The notes under the pieces: generated by a model
The model's input: the letters and a program-made list of their open reading frames with translations, nothing else
What the model was told of the DNA's origin: nothing
Databases searched by the model: none
Assembly (NCBI GenBank): GCA_047967505.1
Contig: CM106540.1
Origin: Dipteris shenzhenensis
Lineage: Eukaryota > Polypodiophyta > Polypodiopsida > Gleicheniales
DNA length: 64,000 nucleotides
Reading direction: 5' to 3' (one strand)
Translations under genes and position numbers: made by a program
In this document: positions 9,880 through 19,647 of the stretch, piece by piece
Layout of the letters: each line of letters starts with the position of its first letter
Numbering within the stretch: position 1 is the stretch's first letter

Positions 9880-10294
9880 CTGCCATGTGCCAGACAAATA
9901 CACAGGTTAGTTCAATATACAAGAACAACCACCATGCCCAAAAGATAAGAATTTTACTCTGTGAATTTTGGAAATTTCATGGGAACATATACCAAGAAAC
10001 ATTGAAAGAAACTTTTTAAATTCAAAAAAAACGTGCCGTACTTGGAGAAGAAAACCGGCAATTCAGGGTTACAAAGTATCTTAACATAATCCTAAAGTGA
10101 AGGAGTATGCTCTTCTCTAATAGTAATTTAACACGATAGAATCAAGTGGGAGAGCAACATCATTGAGTATTTGTCATGAAGAAATATGTTCTTCTCTAAT
10201 AGTAATTTAACAAGATAGAATCAAGTGGGATAGCAACATCATTGAGTATTTGTCATGAAGAAAATCTGTAGATAACCAATGAAGGTTTTGAACT
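9880..10294. other. AT-rich sequence, probably intron or 5' flank, with a 79-base tandem duplication
   Basis: 10111-10189 and 10190-10268 are two near-identical tandem units starting TCTTCTCTAATAGTAATTTA. The left copy of the LINE-B2 target duplication is at 10278-10294. Nothing else recognisable. Confidence 0.6.
10278..10294. repeat. Target-site duplication (left) of LINE-B2
   Basis: AATGAAGGTTTTGAACT, repeated exactly at 14951-14967 directly after the LINE poly(A). Confidence 0.92.
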
Positions 10295-10432
10295 GTTGAA
10301 GGACGGGCAGGACGATCCCGTCTCCCCCTCCAAACCTTCTCATAAGCGGCAGCGCCTCCATTCCGACATGCCTGATTCTTCATCGACTTCGACCGCGAGC
10401 AGACAGTTGTTCGCAGCTCCCCATCCCTCGCC

Positions 10433-13400
10433 ATGAGCCTACACCTCGTATCCTGGAATGTGAACGGGTTTCACTCTTCTGGCACCCGTGGTCCCAGGAA
10501 GCTCATTTTGCGACAGGAACTTCAGCCTGCAGTGATTGGTCGTTTGGATGTACTTCTGCTCCAGGAGCACAAGCTCTCTGCGGCTCATTCCCGTAGCTGC
10601 GGGAAGGTTCTCCCTCGACGTTCCTACACTTACTGGGAGCCCTCGATCGGCGCACAGGGGAGGAGTGGGGGTGTCTGTACCTCCGTGTGCGAGCAGTTAG
10701 CCCAGGGAGTTTTCGGTCATGGCACGTTGATCCCAGGCCGAGCCCTTTGGGTAGGCCTGGATTTGGAGGGATCCAAAATTGGAATACTCAACATTTACGC
10801 TCCTACAGACCTCCGATGCAGAGCCACTTTCTGGAGGACACTTACAGGGATTCTTCCAGTCATGGATTCCTGGATTGTTGGAGGTGACTTCAACAATCTG
10901 GAGACATTGGAGGACCAGCAGGGCAGAGGTCCGGAGTTCACAGGTATGGCTCAGGCAGAGCAGTCAGCTTGGGACTCCTTCATCTTCGCGACAGGAGGTA
11001 GGGACAGTTGGAGAGACCCGTCCTTCCGGCGTTGGCACGGGAGCCTGGACTTCTCTTGGGGCTTCCGCAGGGAAGGAGGCAGACTCCTGGAGAGGCTTGA
11101 TAGATTCTATGTCAGTGATTGGGCCATCAGTAGAGGCGGTCAGGCGGGTATAGTTCCAGGGACGACACTTTCCGACCATGCGCCGGTACTCCTCTCATTA
11201 GATTCGGCAGCCCAGACCCTTCCCCCCCGGTCATGCACGATTCCCGATTCTATTTTCTCGAGGGAGGACGTGCGTAGCAGTATTTGCAGTCTTTGGGACA
11301 GAGATTGGGGGGAGTGCACGGATTTGGTGGACTCAGTTGCGCAGGCTCTGCAGGAGTCCAGCCAGATCTGCCAGCTAGCAGCCCTACAGGTTCGACAGGA
11401 GTGGTGGAGTAGAGAGAGAGCTCTTCGGAGGGACCTCGCATCCATTCAGCGACTCCAGCAGGCTTCCCCGGGCTCGGAGGAGCTTCGGATCCAGGCCCTT
11501 CGAGCCAGAGCCCTCCTGGAGGAGACACTCCAGCGCCGCTCAGAGTTTTCCTATCACGCCTCTCTCTACTTCTGGGCCCAGAAGGGTGACCGGATGTGCA
11601 GGGAGTTCTTCAGGACGCATGGCCAGAGAGCTGCAGGTGATCAGCTTCGGAGTCTCAGGACAGCGGATGGTCACATCGTTACGGATTCGGGGGAGGTCCT
11701 GGGGTTGGCCACTGACTTCTACAGGACCCTCTTCCAGCAGGAGCCGCTTGCCCCTCGTGCTAGTCGTGCCCGTGAGGAGGTGTGGAGGCACATTCCATCC
11801 CTGGTCCAGCCTAGCATGCAGGCGATGTTGTTGGCGCCGTTTACCTCGGATGAGATGCTGGAGGCCTTGATGGCTATCGACGGACAGAAATGCCCAGGAG
11901 AGGATGGGCTTCCCCGAGCTTTCTTCACGTCCTTCTGGGACCAGATCCATCAGCCCCTCCTTGTAGCTCTGCAGGGGATTTTCAGCAGCGGTTTGATGCC
12001 AGAGAGCCTCTCTTCGGGACTGATTTGCCTCATCCCGAAGGGAGGAGATAGACAGGAGATCCGCCAGTGGCGTCCGATCACTCTCCTTACTACTGCCTAC
12101 AAAATCCTCGCCAAGATGATCAGTGCCAGAGTTCGGCCTCTACTCCCAGACCTCATTCATGACACTCAGACAGGCTTTGTCCAGGATCGCAGTATCTTGG
12201 ATAATGTCTTCACCTTTTCAGAGGCGGCGGAGTGGGCTCAGCACAGTGGATCACACCATGCCATTCTACTTCTCGACTTTGAGAAGGCCTACGATCGCGT
12301 GGACTGGGCCTTTTTGGAGGGGACTCTGGAGCGGCTAGGTTTCCCGGCAGGATGGATTGAGGGTATCTCAGCTTTGTACAGGACAGCGTCTAGCAGGGTC
12401 ATCATTGGAGGCAGGATGGGTGAGCGCTTTAGCTTGGAGAGATCAGTGCGTCAGGGTTGCCCCCTTGCTCCTTACCTGTTTCTTTTCTTCGCCGAGGCCA
12501 TGACTTACTACCTTCGGGCGAGGTCTACCGGGATCCGGGGGGTTCGCCTTCCACTTCGGGAGGACACGGAGCTTCTGGACTCGGAGTACGCAGATGATAC
12601 AGCCCTTTATGTCCAGGACGATGAGAGGATGCTAGAGAGGGTGCGGATGGCCTTGGAGGTCTTCTGCTCGGCCGCTGGTGCGAAAATCAACTGGAACAAG
12701 TCAGTTGGTTTTCTCACAGACCCTGGGGCGTGTTCTCAGTGGGGGCGATTTCTGGGTTTCAGATGGATTCCACGAGGACAGACAGCTAGATACCTTGGCT
12801 TCCAGGTTGGCCTAGACATCATGCCAGCTCAGCAGTTTCTCCCAGTGCTAGACTCCATCCGACGGAAGCTGGCTTTCTGGAGTACTGCTAAGCTGTCTCT
12901 TGCAGGTCGTGCCCTGGTAGTTAACCAGGTCCTTCTAGCCACGGCTTGGTATGTGGCTTCATGCTGGTGCTTCTCGAGATCCAGTGTGGCACAGCTCAGG
13001 AGGTTGGTTCGGAACTTCCTTTGGTCTGGGGAGGATGGTCTTAGAGATACCAAAGCCAGGGTTGCTTGGCAGACAATCATTCTTCCGCAGGCGGAGGGTG
13101 GCCTGGGGGTTATCGATCCAGAGCTTCAGAGTCAGGCCTTGTTAGGCAAGCTTGTCATCCGCGGTTTGACCCCGGGGGGGTAGACGTGGAAGATGTTACT
13201 TCAGCAGGGAGTAGGCTCTTGTGTCCCGCGCCGAGGTGGAGAGTGGCCACCGTCCCTCCGGTGGATCTTCACTTCTGCCCCGCTCACTCAGCCCCGTTCT
13301 CCACTCGTTCGTAGCCTCCTCATGGTTTGGAGGCGGCTCCGTCTCAGTCTCATACAGTCCCAGCCCAGCTGTCAGGAGGAGATCGATCGCCAGCCGCTCG

Positions 13401-14823
13401 TCTGGAATGGGCAGGTCAGAGACGCCGAGGGCCTTCAGTTGGGGGAGAGATCACATATCAGGTGGGACGGCTGGATGAGGGGGCCAGCCCGGTCCCTTCG
13501 AGTTTGGAGGGATACGTACAGACATCTGGAGATGACCGATCTTGCAGTCGCAGCTAGAGGTGCACGTGGAGTCCAGGCGAGACGCACGGAGATTGACGGA
13601 GCGATCCCAGCCGCTTGGTTGGCTCCACCTGAGCCTCAGGTCCTCATGCCTGGAGACACCCGTTGGCTGGGACAGTTCACCCCCCGTGGCATCCCACTGG
13701 TGGTCGCAGGACGTTTGGATGACTCCTCTATCGCCTTCTTCGCGGTTTCAGGGGATGGACGACTCAGGAGAGAGGATGCGCTCATCGACCCCCTACTCCC
13801 GTGGCAGAGGGTTAGGGTCGTAGGCCTTCTGGGGAAGGTCTGGCGTACCGACCCTAGTATCGAGCAGGACCAGTTGCAGCTTTGGCGTCTTTGGCTTTGG
13901 GAGGGGCGGGCCTTGTCAGAGCTTGAGTGGGACCCAGGAGAGTGGTGGTGGCCAGAGATTGTGACAGGACAGGGACCAACTTCCTTCTTCGCTTACAGCA
14001 CGACTCTGGGCAGGCGAGTTCTCGGGAGGATGCAGAGCCGCCCCCCCACCCAGCGACCTAGCTGGTACGCACAGGGTATTTCCAGGTTCTTTTTGCAGGC
14101 ATTCTGGAAGGCCTTGTGGGAGAGCTGGCGGCCGCGGAAGATCTCATACTTCCTGTGGCTTCTTGCCCACAAAGGTCTTCCTGTGGGGAGCTGGTTGAGG
14201 CAGATAGGCCAGGACGGTTGCTGTCAGATTTGCCATGCGGATGAGGAGTCACCAAAACACTGCCTGTGGAGCTGCACGCGCGCCCAGGAAGTGTGGAGGT
14301 GGACCTTTGGGCTTCTTACCCGCGCAGCACCAGAGCTAGGAGTGATCACTTGGGGCGCGTTCTGTTGGTGCAGCACCGCACCTGGTCTTCATCACTTGTT
14401 CGAGGCATGCCAGCAGGACCCCACCTTCCTTATCACACAGGGGACGTGGGGGCCGCTCAAGGGTATCCCACAGCACTAGCAGAGGCTGATACAGGAGTTC
14501 GGGAGAGGCAGCCAGTCTGGGAGATTATCAGCAGCATTACAGGATGGCACATCTGGACCTCGCGCTGCGCGCAGATCCTCGGTGGCACCTCCTTATCGAC
14601 TGCCCAGATCATGGCGGAGATATGGAGTGAGATTATTCATACCCTCAGAGGACAGTGGGACCAGATTCAGGGAGACTCCCGGGCTGGTCAGGAGAAGCGG
14701 AGACGCTTCCTCCAGGCTTGGGACACACAGAGCCTCTTCTTCGAGCAGACTACGCAGGGCCTTCGGTGGCACTACTCACCACCCCGATGGCTGTTCATTC
14801 ACACTCAGCATATCCCTCCGTGA
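10433..14823 (+). pseudogene. LINE-B2 ORF2: APE endonuclease, reverse transcriptase, zf-RVT (one nonsense, one frameshift)
   Basis: The start is the ATG at 10433, which overlaps the ORF1 stop as ATGA. Residues 1-240 are an APE-type endonuclease (SWNVNGF, LLLQEHKLS, NIYAPTD, GGDFNN, LSDHAPVL). Residues about 480-760 are the reverse transcriptase (QWRPITLL, TGFVQDRSILDN, LLDFEKAYDRVDW, RQGCPLAPYLF, catalytic SEYADDTAL). The C-terminal zinc-binding domain has CQICH and HCLWSC. Two lesions are seen: a CAG-to-TAG nonsense at 13181-13183 and loss of one C near 14475 shifting the frame to the 14266-14823 frame. LINE-B1 and LINE-B3 show the undamaged bases at both places. The protein would nick target DNA and prime cDNA synthesis there. 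Confidence 0.92.
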
Positions 14824-14850
14824 GAGTATGATTTATTATGCTACCTTTTA

Positions 14851-14896
14851 GGGCTGCGTCCGGTTTGTGAACGCAGCCCGTCAGCTATAAGCTGAC
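14851..14896 (+). promoter_or_regulatory. Two adjacent stem-loops in the LINE-B 3' UTR
   Basis: GGGCTGCGT (14851-14859) pairs perfectly with ACGCAGCCC (14871-14879) around an 11-base loop. GTCAGCT (14880-14886) pairs perfectly with AGCTGAC (14890-14896) around a 3-base loop. Both are conserved in LINE-B1 and LINE-B3. Position close to the 3' end suggests a signal for the element's own reverse transcriptase; that role is inferred from other LINEs. Confidence 0.7.
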
Positions 14897-14950
14897 CTCT
14901 TGTATTTTGTTCTCGAAGTAATATAATTAGCACTGTTTTTTCGGCAAAAA

Positions 14951-14967
14951 AATGAAGGTTTTGAACT
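14951..14967. repeat. Target-site duplication (right) of LINE-B2
   Basis: Exact copy of 10278-10294. Confidence 0.92.
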
Positions 14968-15592
14968 CATTCTCATACAATAGTTTTGGGAGAATGGAAA
15001 ATTTGTGACAACCCACTACCCTAAGGAACATAGCCACCGTCCCTAGCAGCTTGAATTTCCTGAGCATCTGTCCCATAAACTTGGTAAGGGAGTGTACAAT
15101 CTCCAATCCAACCAGACCTCTCACATGCTCTATCTACCCACAATAATCTAATTGCTACAAGTGCATGTTCCTTCACGGAAAATACTGCAATGATTTCTCA
15201 GAACAGTCCTCAAAAGAAGACATGACACTCATCATATTGAGGATCAGGCAAAGCCACCTTCTTCTTTATCATTAGAAGGAGAAGAAACTTCATATAAGGG
15301 TTACCGATGAGCAATGCTGAGAATTCTATAACAGGGTGACATTTGAGCCTTGACGATCTTCCAATGAGATCACGAATGCAGGCCACATGAGATTTTTTGG
15401 GAGCTGTGTATACCAGGAATAAATGGTTCGTATTGGTCCTAAATGCCATCGCATTTGAGAAGCGACACCACCCTGCACCTAACAAAGGCCTCATTGCTTG
15501 ATACTGCGACATGAGAACAAGAATCAAGTAAAGCAGTGCATGACCTATTATAAGCAAAAATGTGTAAAATGTTGGTGCTGAAGTCCTGAATA
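14968..15592 (-). other. AT-rich host-like flank, possible further exons
   Basis: Two minus-strand frames are open: one over 14927-15124 (GLEIVHSLTKFMGQMLRKF) and one over 15210-15557 (HLFLVYTAPKKSHVACIRD). There is also an acceptor/donor pair around a 25-base segment near 15486-15510. None resembles a family I recognise, and phases cannot be tied to the exons at 9104-9879. It may be intron or upstream sequence of the same gene. Confidence 0.35.
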
Positions 15593-15795
15593 TTTTTTTT
15601 TTTCAAGAAAATTACTTCATTGAGTATGAATGAAAACCGCGAGAGCAAGCTCAAATGGGGGAGTACATCATGCAATGCATGAGAAAAAAACAGCTAATAA
15701 AGAACCAAGGCGGAGGCTGAAAATGCCATCTCAACCCTGAAGGAAACTCAAAGAAGAAAGGAGATCCCCTCCAAACTCTTAAAAAAGTAACTCTC
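15593..15795 (-). mobile_element. LINE-A copy 3, 3' end (first part; continues at 24014)
   Basis: Poly(T) at 15593-15603, then 3' UTR and the last ORF2 codons. The copy stops at CTCTC (15791-15795) and resumes without loss at the second CTCTC at 24014, because Copia-2 inserted there. Alignment with LINE-A copy 2 around 2780-2820 confirms that the two parts join seamlessly. Confidence 0.9.
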
Positions 15796-16134
15796 TGTTG
15801 GAATATGAAGCCAAATTGAGTGAAAAAGGAGTGTTCTAGGTGGTCTAGGTGTGGTTTTATAGTCTAGCTGTCCTAGACATGCCACGTGTCATATTGGGAG
15901 ATATCCCATAGACATTGTGACTTTCTAGAGTCTAGTGGCACACTATATAGTGTTGTACTTGTCTATTGTCTATTACATTAGTTAACATCAAGCTATCTAC
16001 ATGTGAGTATTTTGGTTATCATTGCCTAGCACTTGTTCTTTCACTTTCTTTCCATTTTTCCTTTCCATTATGCTTTCCATATTTCCATTCCGTTCCTAGT
16101 TAGCTTGGCATTCTCCTACCGCCATGTCTCTTCA
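15796..16134 (+). repeat. 5' LTR of Copia-2
   Basis: Near-identical to 23683-24013. CACTATATAG near 15950 is a plausible TATA box, and CCACGTG near 15881 is a G-box-like word shared with other LTRs in the window. Confidence 0.93.
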
Positions 16135-16136
16135 TA

Positions 16137-16149
16137 TGGTATCAGAGCC
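16137..16149 (+). other. Primer-binding site of Copia-2
   Basis: TGGTATCAGAGCC two bases after the LTR end: standard copia initiator-Met primer site. Confidence 0.93.
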
Positions 16150-16295
16150 ATGTTCCTAGCCTTGCTCTCTCTTTCCCTTTCCCTTCCAAGAGGTTGAGGT
16201 GAGGGAGGCCAATGAAGCTACTCTACCTCCTCCTTGGAAGGCTTCCCTCTTCTCTCCTTCCTTGAGCTCTCTTATCCACGCCATGATCTGCCACC

Positions 16296-16311
16296 TCTCT
16301 TCTCCTTCCTT
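16296..16311. repeat. Target-site duplication (left) of LINE-B1
   Basis: TCTCTTCTCCTTCCTT, repeated exactly at 22419-22434. Confidence 0.92.
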
Positions 16312-16361
16312 TTTTTTTTGCCGAAAAAACAGTGCTAATTATATTACTTCGAGAACAAGAT

Positions 16362-16413
16362 ACAAGAGGTCAGCTTATAGCTGACGGGCTGCGTTCACAA
16401 ACCGGACGCAGCC
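16362..16413 (-). promoter_or_regulatory. LINE-B1 3' UTR stem-loop pair
   Basis: GTCAGCT/AGCTGAC and GGGCTGCGT/ACGCAGCCC arms are both present and perfect, in the same order (read on the element strand) as in LINE-B2. Confidence 0.7.
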
Positions 16414-16440
16414 CAAAAGGTAGCATAATAAATCATACTC

Positions 16441-19400
16441 TCACGGAGGGATATGCTGAGTGTGAATGAACAGCCATCGGGGTGGTGAGTAGTGCCACCG
16501 AAGGCCCTGCGTAGTCTGCTCGAAGAAGAGGCTCTGTGTGTCCCAAGCCTGGAGGAAGCGTCTCCGCTTCTCCTGACCAGCCCGGGAGTCTCCCTGAATC
16601 TGGTCCCACTGGCCTCTGAGGGTATGAATAATCTCACTCCAAATCTCCGCCATGATCTGGGCAGTCGATAAGGAGGTGCCACCGAGGATCTGCGCGCAGC
16701 GCGAGGTCCAGATGTGCCATCCTGTAATGCTGCTGATAATCTCCCAGACTGGCTGCCTCTCCCGAACTCCTGTATCAGCCTCTGCTAGGTGCTGTGGGAT
16801 ACCCTCGAGCGGCCCCCACGTCCCCTGTGTGATAAGGAAAGTGGGGTCCTGCTGGCATGCCTCGAACAAGTGATGAAGACCAGGTGCGGTGCTGCACCAA
16901 CAGAACGCGCCCCAAGTGATCACTCCTAGCTCTGGTGCTGCACGAGTAAGAAGCCCGAAAGTCCACCTCCACACTTCCTGGGCGCGCGTGCATCTCCACA
17001 GGCAGTGTTTTGGTGACTCCTCATCCGCATGGCAAATCTGACAGCAACCGTCCTGGCCTATCTGCCTCAACCAGCTCCCCACTGGAAGACCTTTGTGGGT
17101 AAGAAGCCACAGGAAGTATGAGATCTTCCGCGGCCGCCAGCTCTCCCACAAGGCCTTCCAGAATGCCTGCAAAAAGAACCTGGAAATACCCTGTGCGTAC
17201 CAGCTAGGACGCTGGGTGGGGGGGCGGCTCTGCATCCTCCCGAGAACTCGCCTGCCCAGAGTCGTGCTGTAAGCGAAGAAGGAAGTCGGCCCCTGTCCTG
17301 TCACAATCTCTGGCCACCACCACTCTCCTGGGTCCCACTCAAGCTCTGACAAGGCCCGCCCCTCCCAGAGCCAAAGACGCCAAAGCTGCAACTGGTCCTG
17401 CTCGATACTAGGGTCGGTATGCCAGACCTTCCCCAGAAGGCCTACGACCCTAACCCTCTGCCACGGGAGTAGGGGGTCGATGAGCGCATCCTCTCTCCTG
17501 AGTCGTCCATCCCCTGAAACCGCGAAGAAGGCGATAGAGGAGTCATCCAAACGTCCTGCGACCACCAGTGGGATGCCACGGGGGGTGAACTGTCCCAGCC
17601 AGTGGGTGTCTCCAGGCATGAGGACCTGAGGCTCAGGTGGAGCCAACCAAGCGGCTGGGATCGCACCGTCGATCTCCGTGCGTCTCGCCTGGACTCCGCG
17701 TGCACCTCCAGCTGCGTCTGCAAGATCGGCCATCTCCAGATGTCTGTACGTATCCCTCCAAACTCGAAGGGACCGGGCTGGCCCCCTCATCCAGCCGTCC
17801 CACCTGATATGTGATCTCTCCCCCAACTGAAGGCCCTCGGCGTCTCTGACCTGCCCATTCCAGACGAGCGGCTGGCGATCGATAATACTGCGATCCTGGA
17901 CAAAGCCTGTCTGAGTGTCATGGACGAGGTCTGGAAGTAGAGGTCGAACTCTGGCACTGATCATCTTGGCGAGGATTTTGTAGGCAGTGGTAAGGAGAGT
18001 GATCGGACGCCACTGGCGGATCTCCTGTCTATCTCCTCCCTTCGGGATGAGGCAAATCAGTCCCGAGGAAAGGCTCTCTGGCATCTGACCGCTGCTGAAA
18101 ATCCCCTGCAGAGCTGCAAGGAGGGGCTGATGGATCTGGTCCCAGAAGGAGGTGAAGAAAGCTCGGGATAGCCCATCCTCACCTGGGCATTTCTGCCCAT
18201 CAATAGCCATCAAGGCCTCCAACATCTCATCCGAGGTGAACGGCGCCAACAACGTCGCCTGCATGCTAGGCTGGACCAGGGATGGAATGTGCCTCCACAC
18301 CTCCTCACGGTCACGACTAGCACGAGGGGCAAGTGGCTCCTGCTGGAAGAGGGTCCTGTAGAAGTCAGTGGCCAACCCCAGGACCTCCCCCGGGTCCGTA
18401 ACAATGTGACCAACCGCTGTCCTGAGACTCCGTAGCTGATCACCTGCAGCTCTCTGGCCGTGTGTCCTGAAGAACTCCCTGCACATCCGGTCACCCTTCC
18501 GGGCCCAGAAGGAGAGAGAGGCGTGATAGGAGAACTCGGAGCGACGCTGGAGGGTCTCCTCCAAGAGGGCTCTGGCTCGAAGGGCCTGGATCCGAAGCTC
18601 CTCCGAGCCCGGGGAAGACTGCTGAAGTCGCTGAATGGAGGCGAGGTCCCTCCGAAGAGCTCTCTCTCTGCCCCACCAATCCTGTCGAACCTGTAGGGCT
18701 GCGAGCTGGCAGATCTGGCTGGACTCCTGCAGAGCCTGCGCGACCGAGTCGACCAGATCCACGCCCTCCCCCCAGTCTCTGTCCCAAAGACTGCAAATGC
18801 TGCTACGGACGTCCACCCTCGAGAAGATGGAATCGGGAATCCTGCATGATCGGGGGGGGAGAGTCTGGGCTGCCGAATCTAATGAAAGGAGCACAGGCGC
18901 ATGGTCGGAGAGTGTCGTCCCTGGAACAATGCCCGCCTGGCCACCTCTGCTGATGGCCCAATCACTGACATAAAACCTATCAAGCCGCTCCAGGAGTCTG
19001 CCTCCTTCCCTGCGGAAGCCCCAAGAGAAGTCCAGGCTCCCGTGCCAACGCCGGAAGGACGGGTCTCTCCAACTGTCCCTCCCTCCTGTCGCGAATATGA
19101 AAGAGTCCCAAGCTGACTGCTCTGCCTGAGCCATACCTGTGAACTCCGGATCTCTACCCTGCTGGTCGTCCAAGGTCTCCAGGTTGTTGAAGTCTCCTCC
19201 AACAATCCAGGAATCCATGTCTGGAAGAATCCCTGTAAGTGTCCTCCAGAAGGTGGCTTTGCATCGGAGGTCTGTGGGAGCATAAATGTTGAGGATTCCT
19301 ATCTTGGATCCCTCCAAATTCAGGCCTACCCAAAGGGCTCGGCCTGGGATCAACGTGCCGTGACCGAAAACTAACTGAGCTAACTGCTCGCACACGGAGG

Positions 19401-19647
19401 TACAGACCCCCCCGCTCCTCCCCTGTGCGCCGATCGAAGGCTCCCAATAAGTGTAGGAGCGTCCAGGGAGAACCTTCCCGCAGCTACGGGCATGAGCCGC
19501 AGAAAGCTTGTGCTCCTGGAGCAGCAGTACATCCAATCGACCAATCACTGCGGGCTGAAGTTCCTGACGCAAAATGAGCTTCCTGGGACCACGGGTGCTC
19601 GAAGAGTGAAACCCGTTCACATTCCAGGATACGAGGTGTAGGCTCAT
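16441..19647 (-). CDS. LINE-B1 ORF2: endonuclease joined to zf-RVT, RT catalytic core deleted in frame
   Basis: 1068 residues without a stop. The APE endonuclease is complete (SWNVNGF, LLLQEHKLS, GGDFNN, LSDHAPVL). RT begins normally (QWRPITLL, DTQTGFVQDRS) but near residue 588 (about 17884) it jumps to IDRQPLVWNGQ. Compared with LINE-B2, 1,186 bases (12196-13381 there) are replaced by one T, a net loss of 395 codons that keeps the frame. The lost part holds DFEKAYDRVDW, RQGCPLAP and YADD. The zinc-binding tail (CQICH, HCLWRC) remains. Translation probably starts by re-initiation at the ATGA overlap. The product could at most act as an endonuclease or nucleic-acid-binding protein. Confidence 0.9.
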   Translation of the reverse strand: MSLHLVSWNVNGFHSSSTRGPRKLILRQELQPAVIGRLDVLLLQEHKLSAAHARSCGKVLPGRSYTYWEPSIGAQGRSGGVCTSVCEQLAQLVFGHGTLIPGRALWVGLNLEGSKIGILNIYAPTDLRCKATFWRTLTGILPDMDSWIVGGDFNNLETLDDQQGRDPEFTGMAQAEQSAWDSFIFATGGRDSWRDPSFRRWHGSLDFSWGFRREGGRLLERLDRFYVSDWAISRGGQAGIVPGTTLSDHAPVLLSLDSAAQTLPPRSCRIPDSIFSRVDVRSSICSLWDRDWGEGVDLVDSVAQALQESSQICQLAALQVRQDWWGRERALRRDLASIQRLQQSSPGSEELRIQALRARALLEETLQRRSEFSYHASLSFWARKGDRMCREFFRTHGQRAAGDQLRSLRTAVGHIVTDPGEVLGLATDFYRTLFQQEPLAPRASRDREEVWRHIPSLVQPSMQATLLAPFTSDEMLEALMAIDGQKCPGEDGLSRAFFTSFWDQIHQPLLAALQGIFSSGQMPESLSSGLICLIPKGGDRQEIRQWRPITLLTTAYKILAKMISARVRPLLPDLVHDTQTGFVQDRSIIDRQPLVWNGQVRDAEGLQLGERSHIRWDGWMRGPARSLRVWRDTYRHLEMADLADAAGGARGVQARRTEIDGAIPAAWLAPPEPQVLMPGDTHWLGQFTPRGIPLVVAGRLDDSSIAFFAVSGDGRLRREDALIDPLLPWQRVRVVGLLGKVWHTDPSIEQDQLQLWRLWLWEGRALSELEWDPGEWWWPEIVTGQGPTSFFAYSTTLGRRVLGRMQSRPPTQRPSWYAQGISRFFLQAFWKALWESWRPRKISYFLWLLTHKGLPVGSWLRQIGQDGCCQICHADEESPKHCLWRCTRAQEVWRWTFGLLTRAAPELGVITWGAFCWCSTAPGLHHLFEACQQDPTFLITQGTWGPLEGIPQHLAEADTGVRERQPVWEIISSITGWHIWTSRCAQILGGTSLSTAQIMAEIWSEIIHTLRGQWDQIQGDSRAGQEKRRRFLQAWDTQSLFFEQTTQGLRWHYSPPRWLFIHTQHIPP

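Larger units (their letters stand above)
10295..14950 (+). mobile_element. LINE-B2, 5'-truncated L1-like retrotransposon with target duplication
   Basis: The insertion is bounded by a perfect 17-bp duplication and ends in a short poly(A) after GTTTTTTCGGC. It retains the last codons of ORF1, all of ORF2 and the 3' UTR with two stem-loops (14851-14896). Base composition is clearly more GC-rich than the AT-rich sequence around it. It sits near the putative host exons, probably in an intron or the 5' flank of that gene. Confidence 0.93.

Noticed and set aside
15210-15557. 115-residue minus-strand frame (HLFLVYTAPKKSHVACIRD) as a host exon
   Set aside because: It looks protein-like in part, but splice sites and phase could not be tied to the exons at 9104-9879; kept only as possible host sequence.
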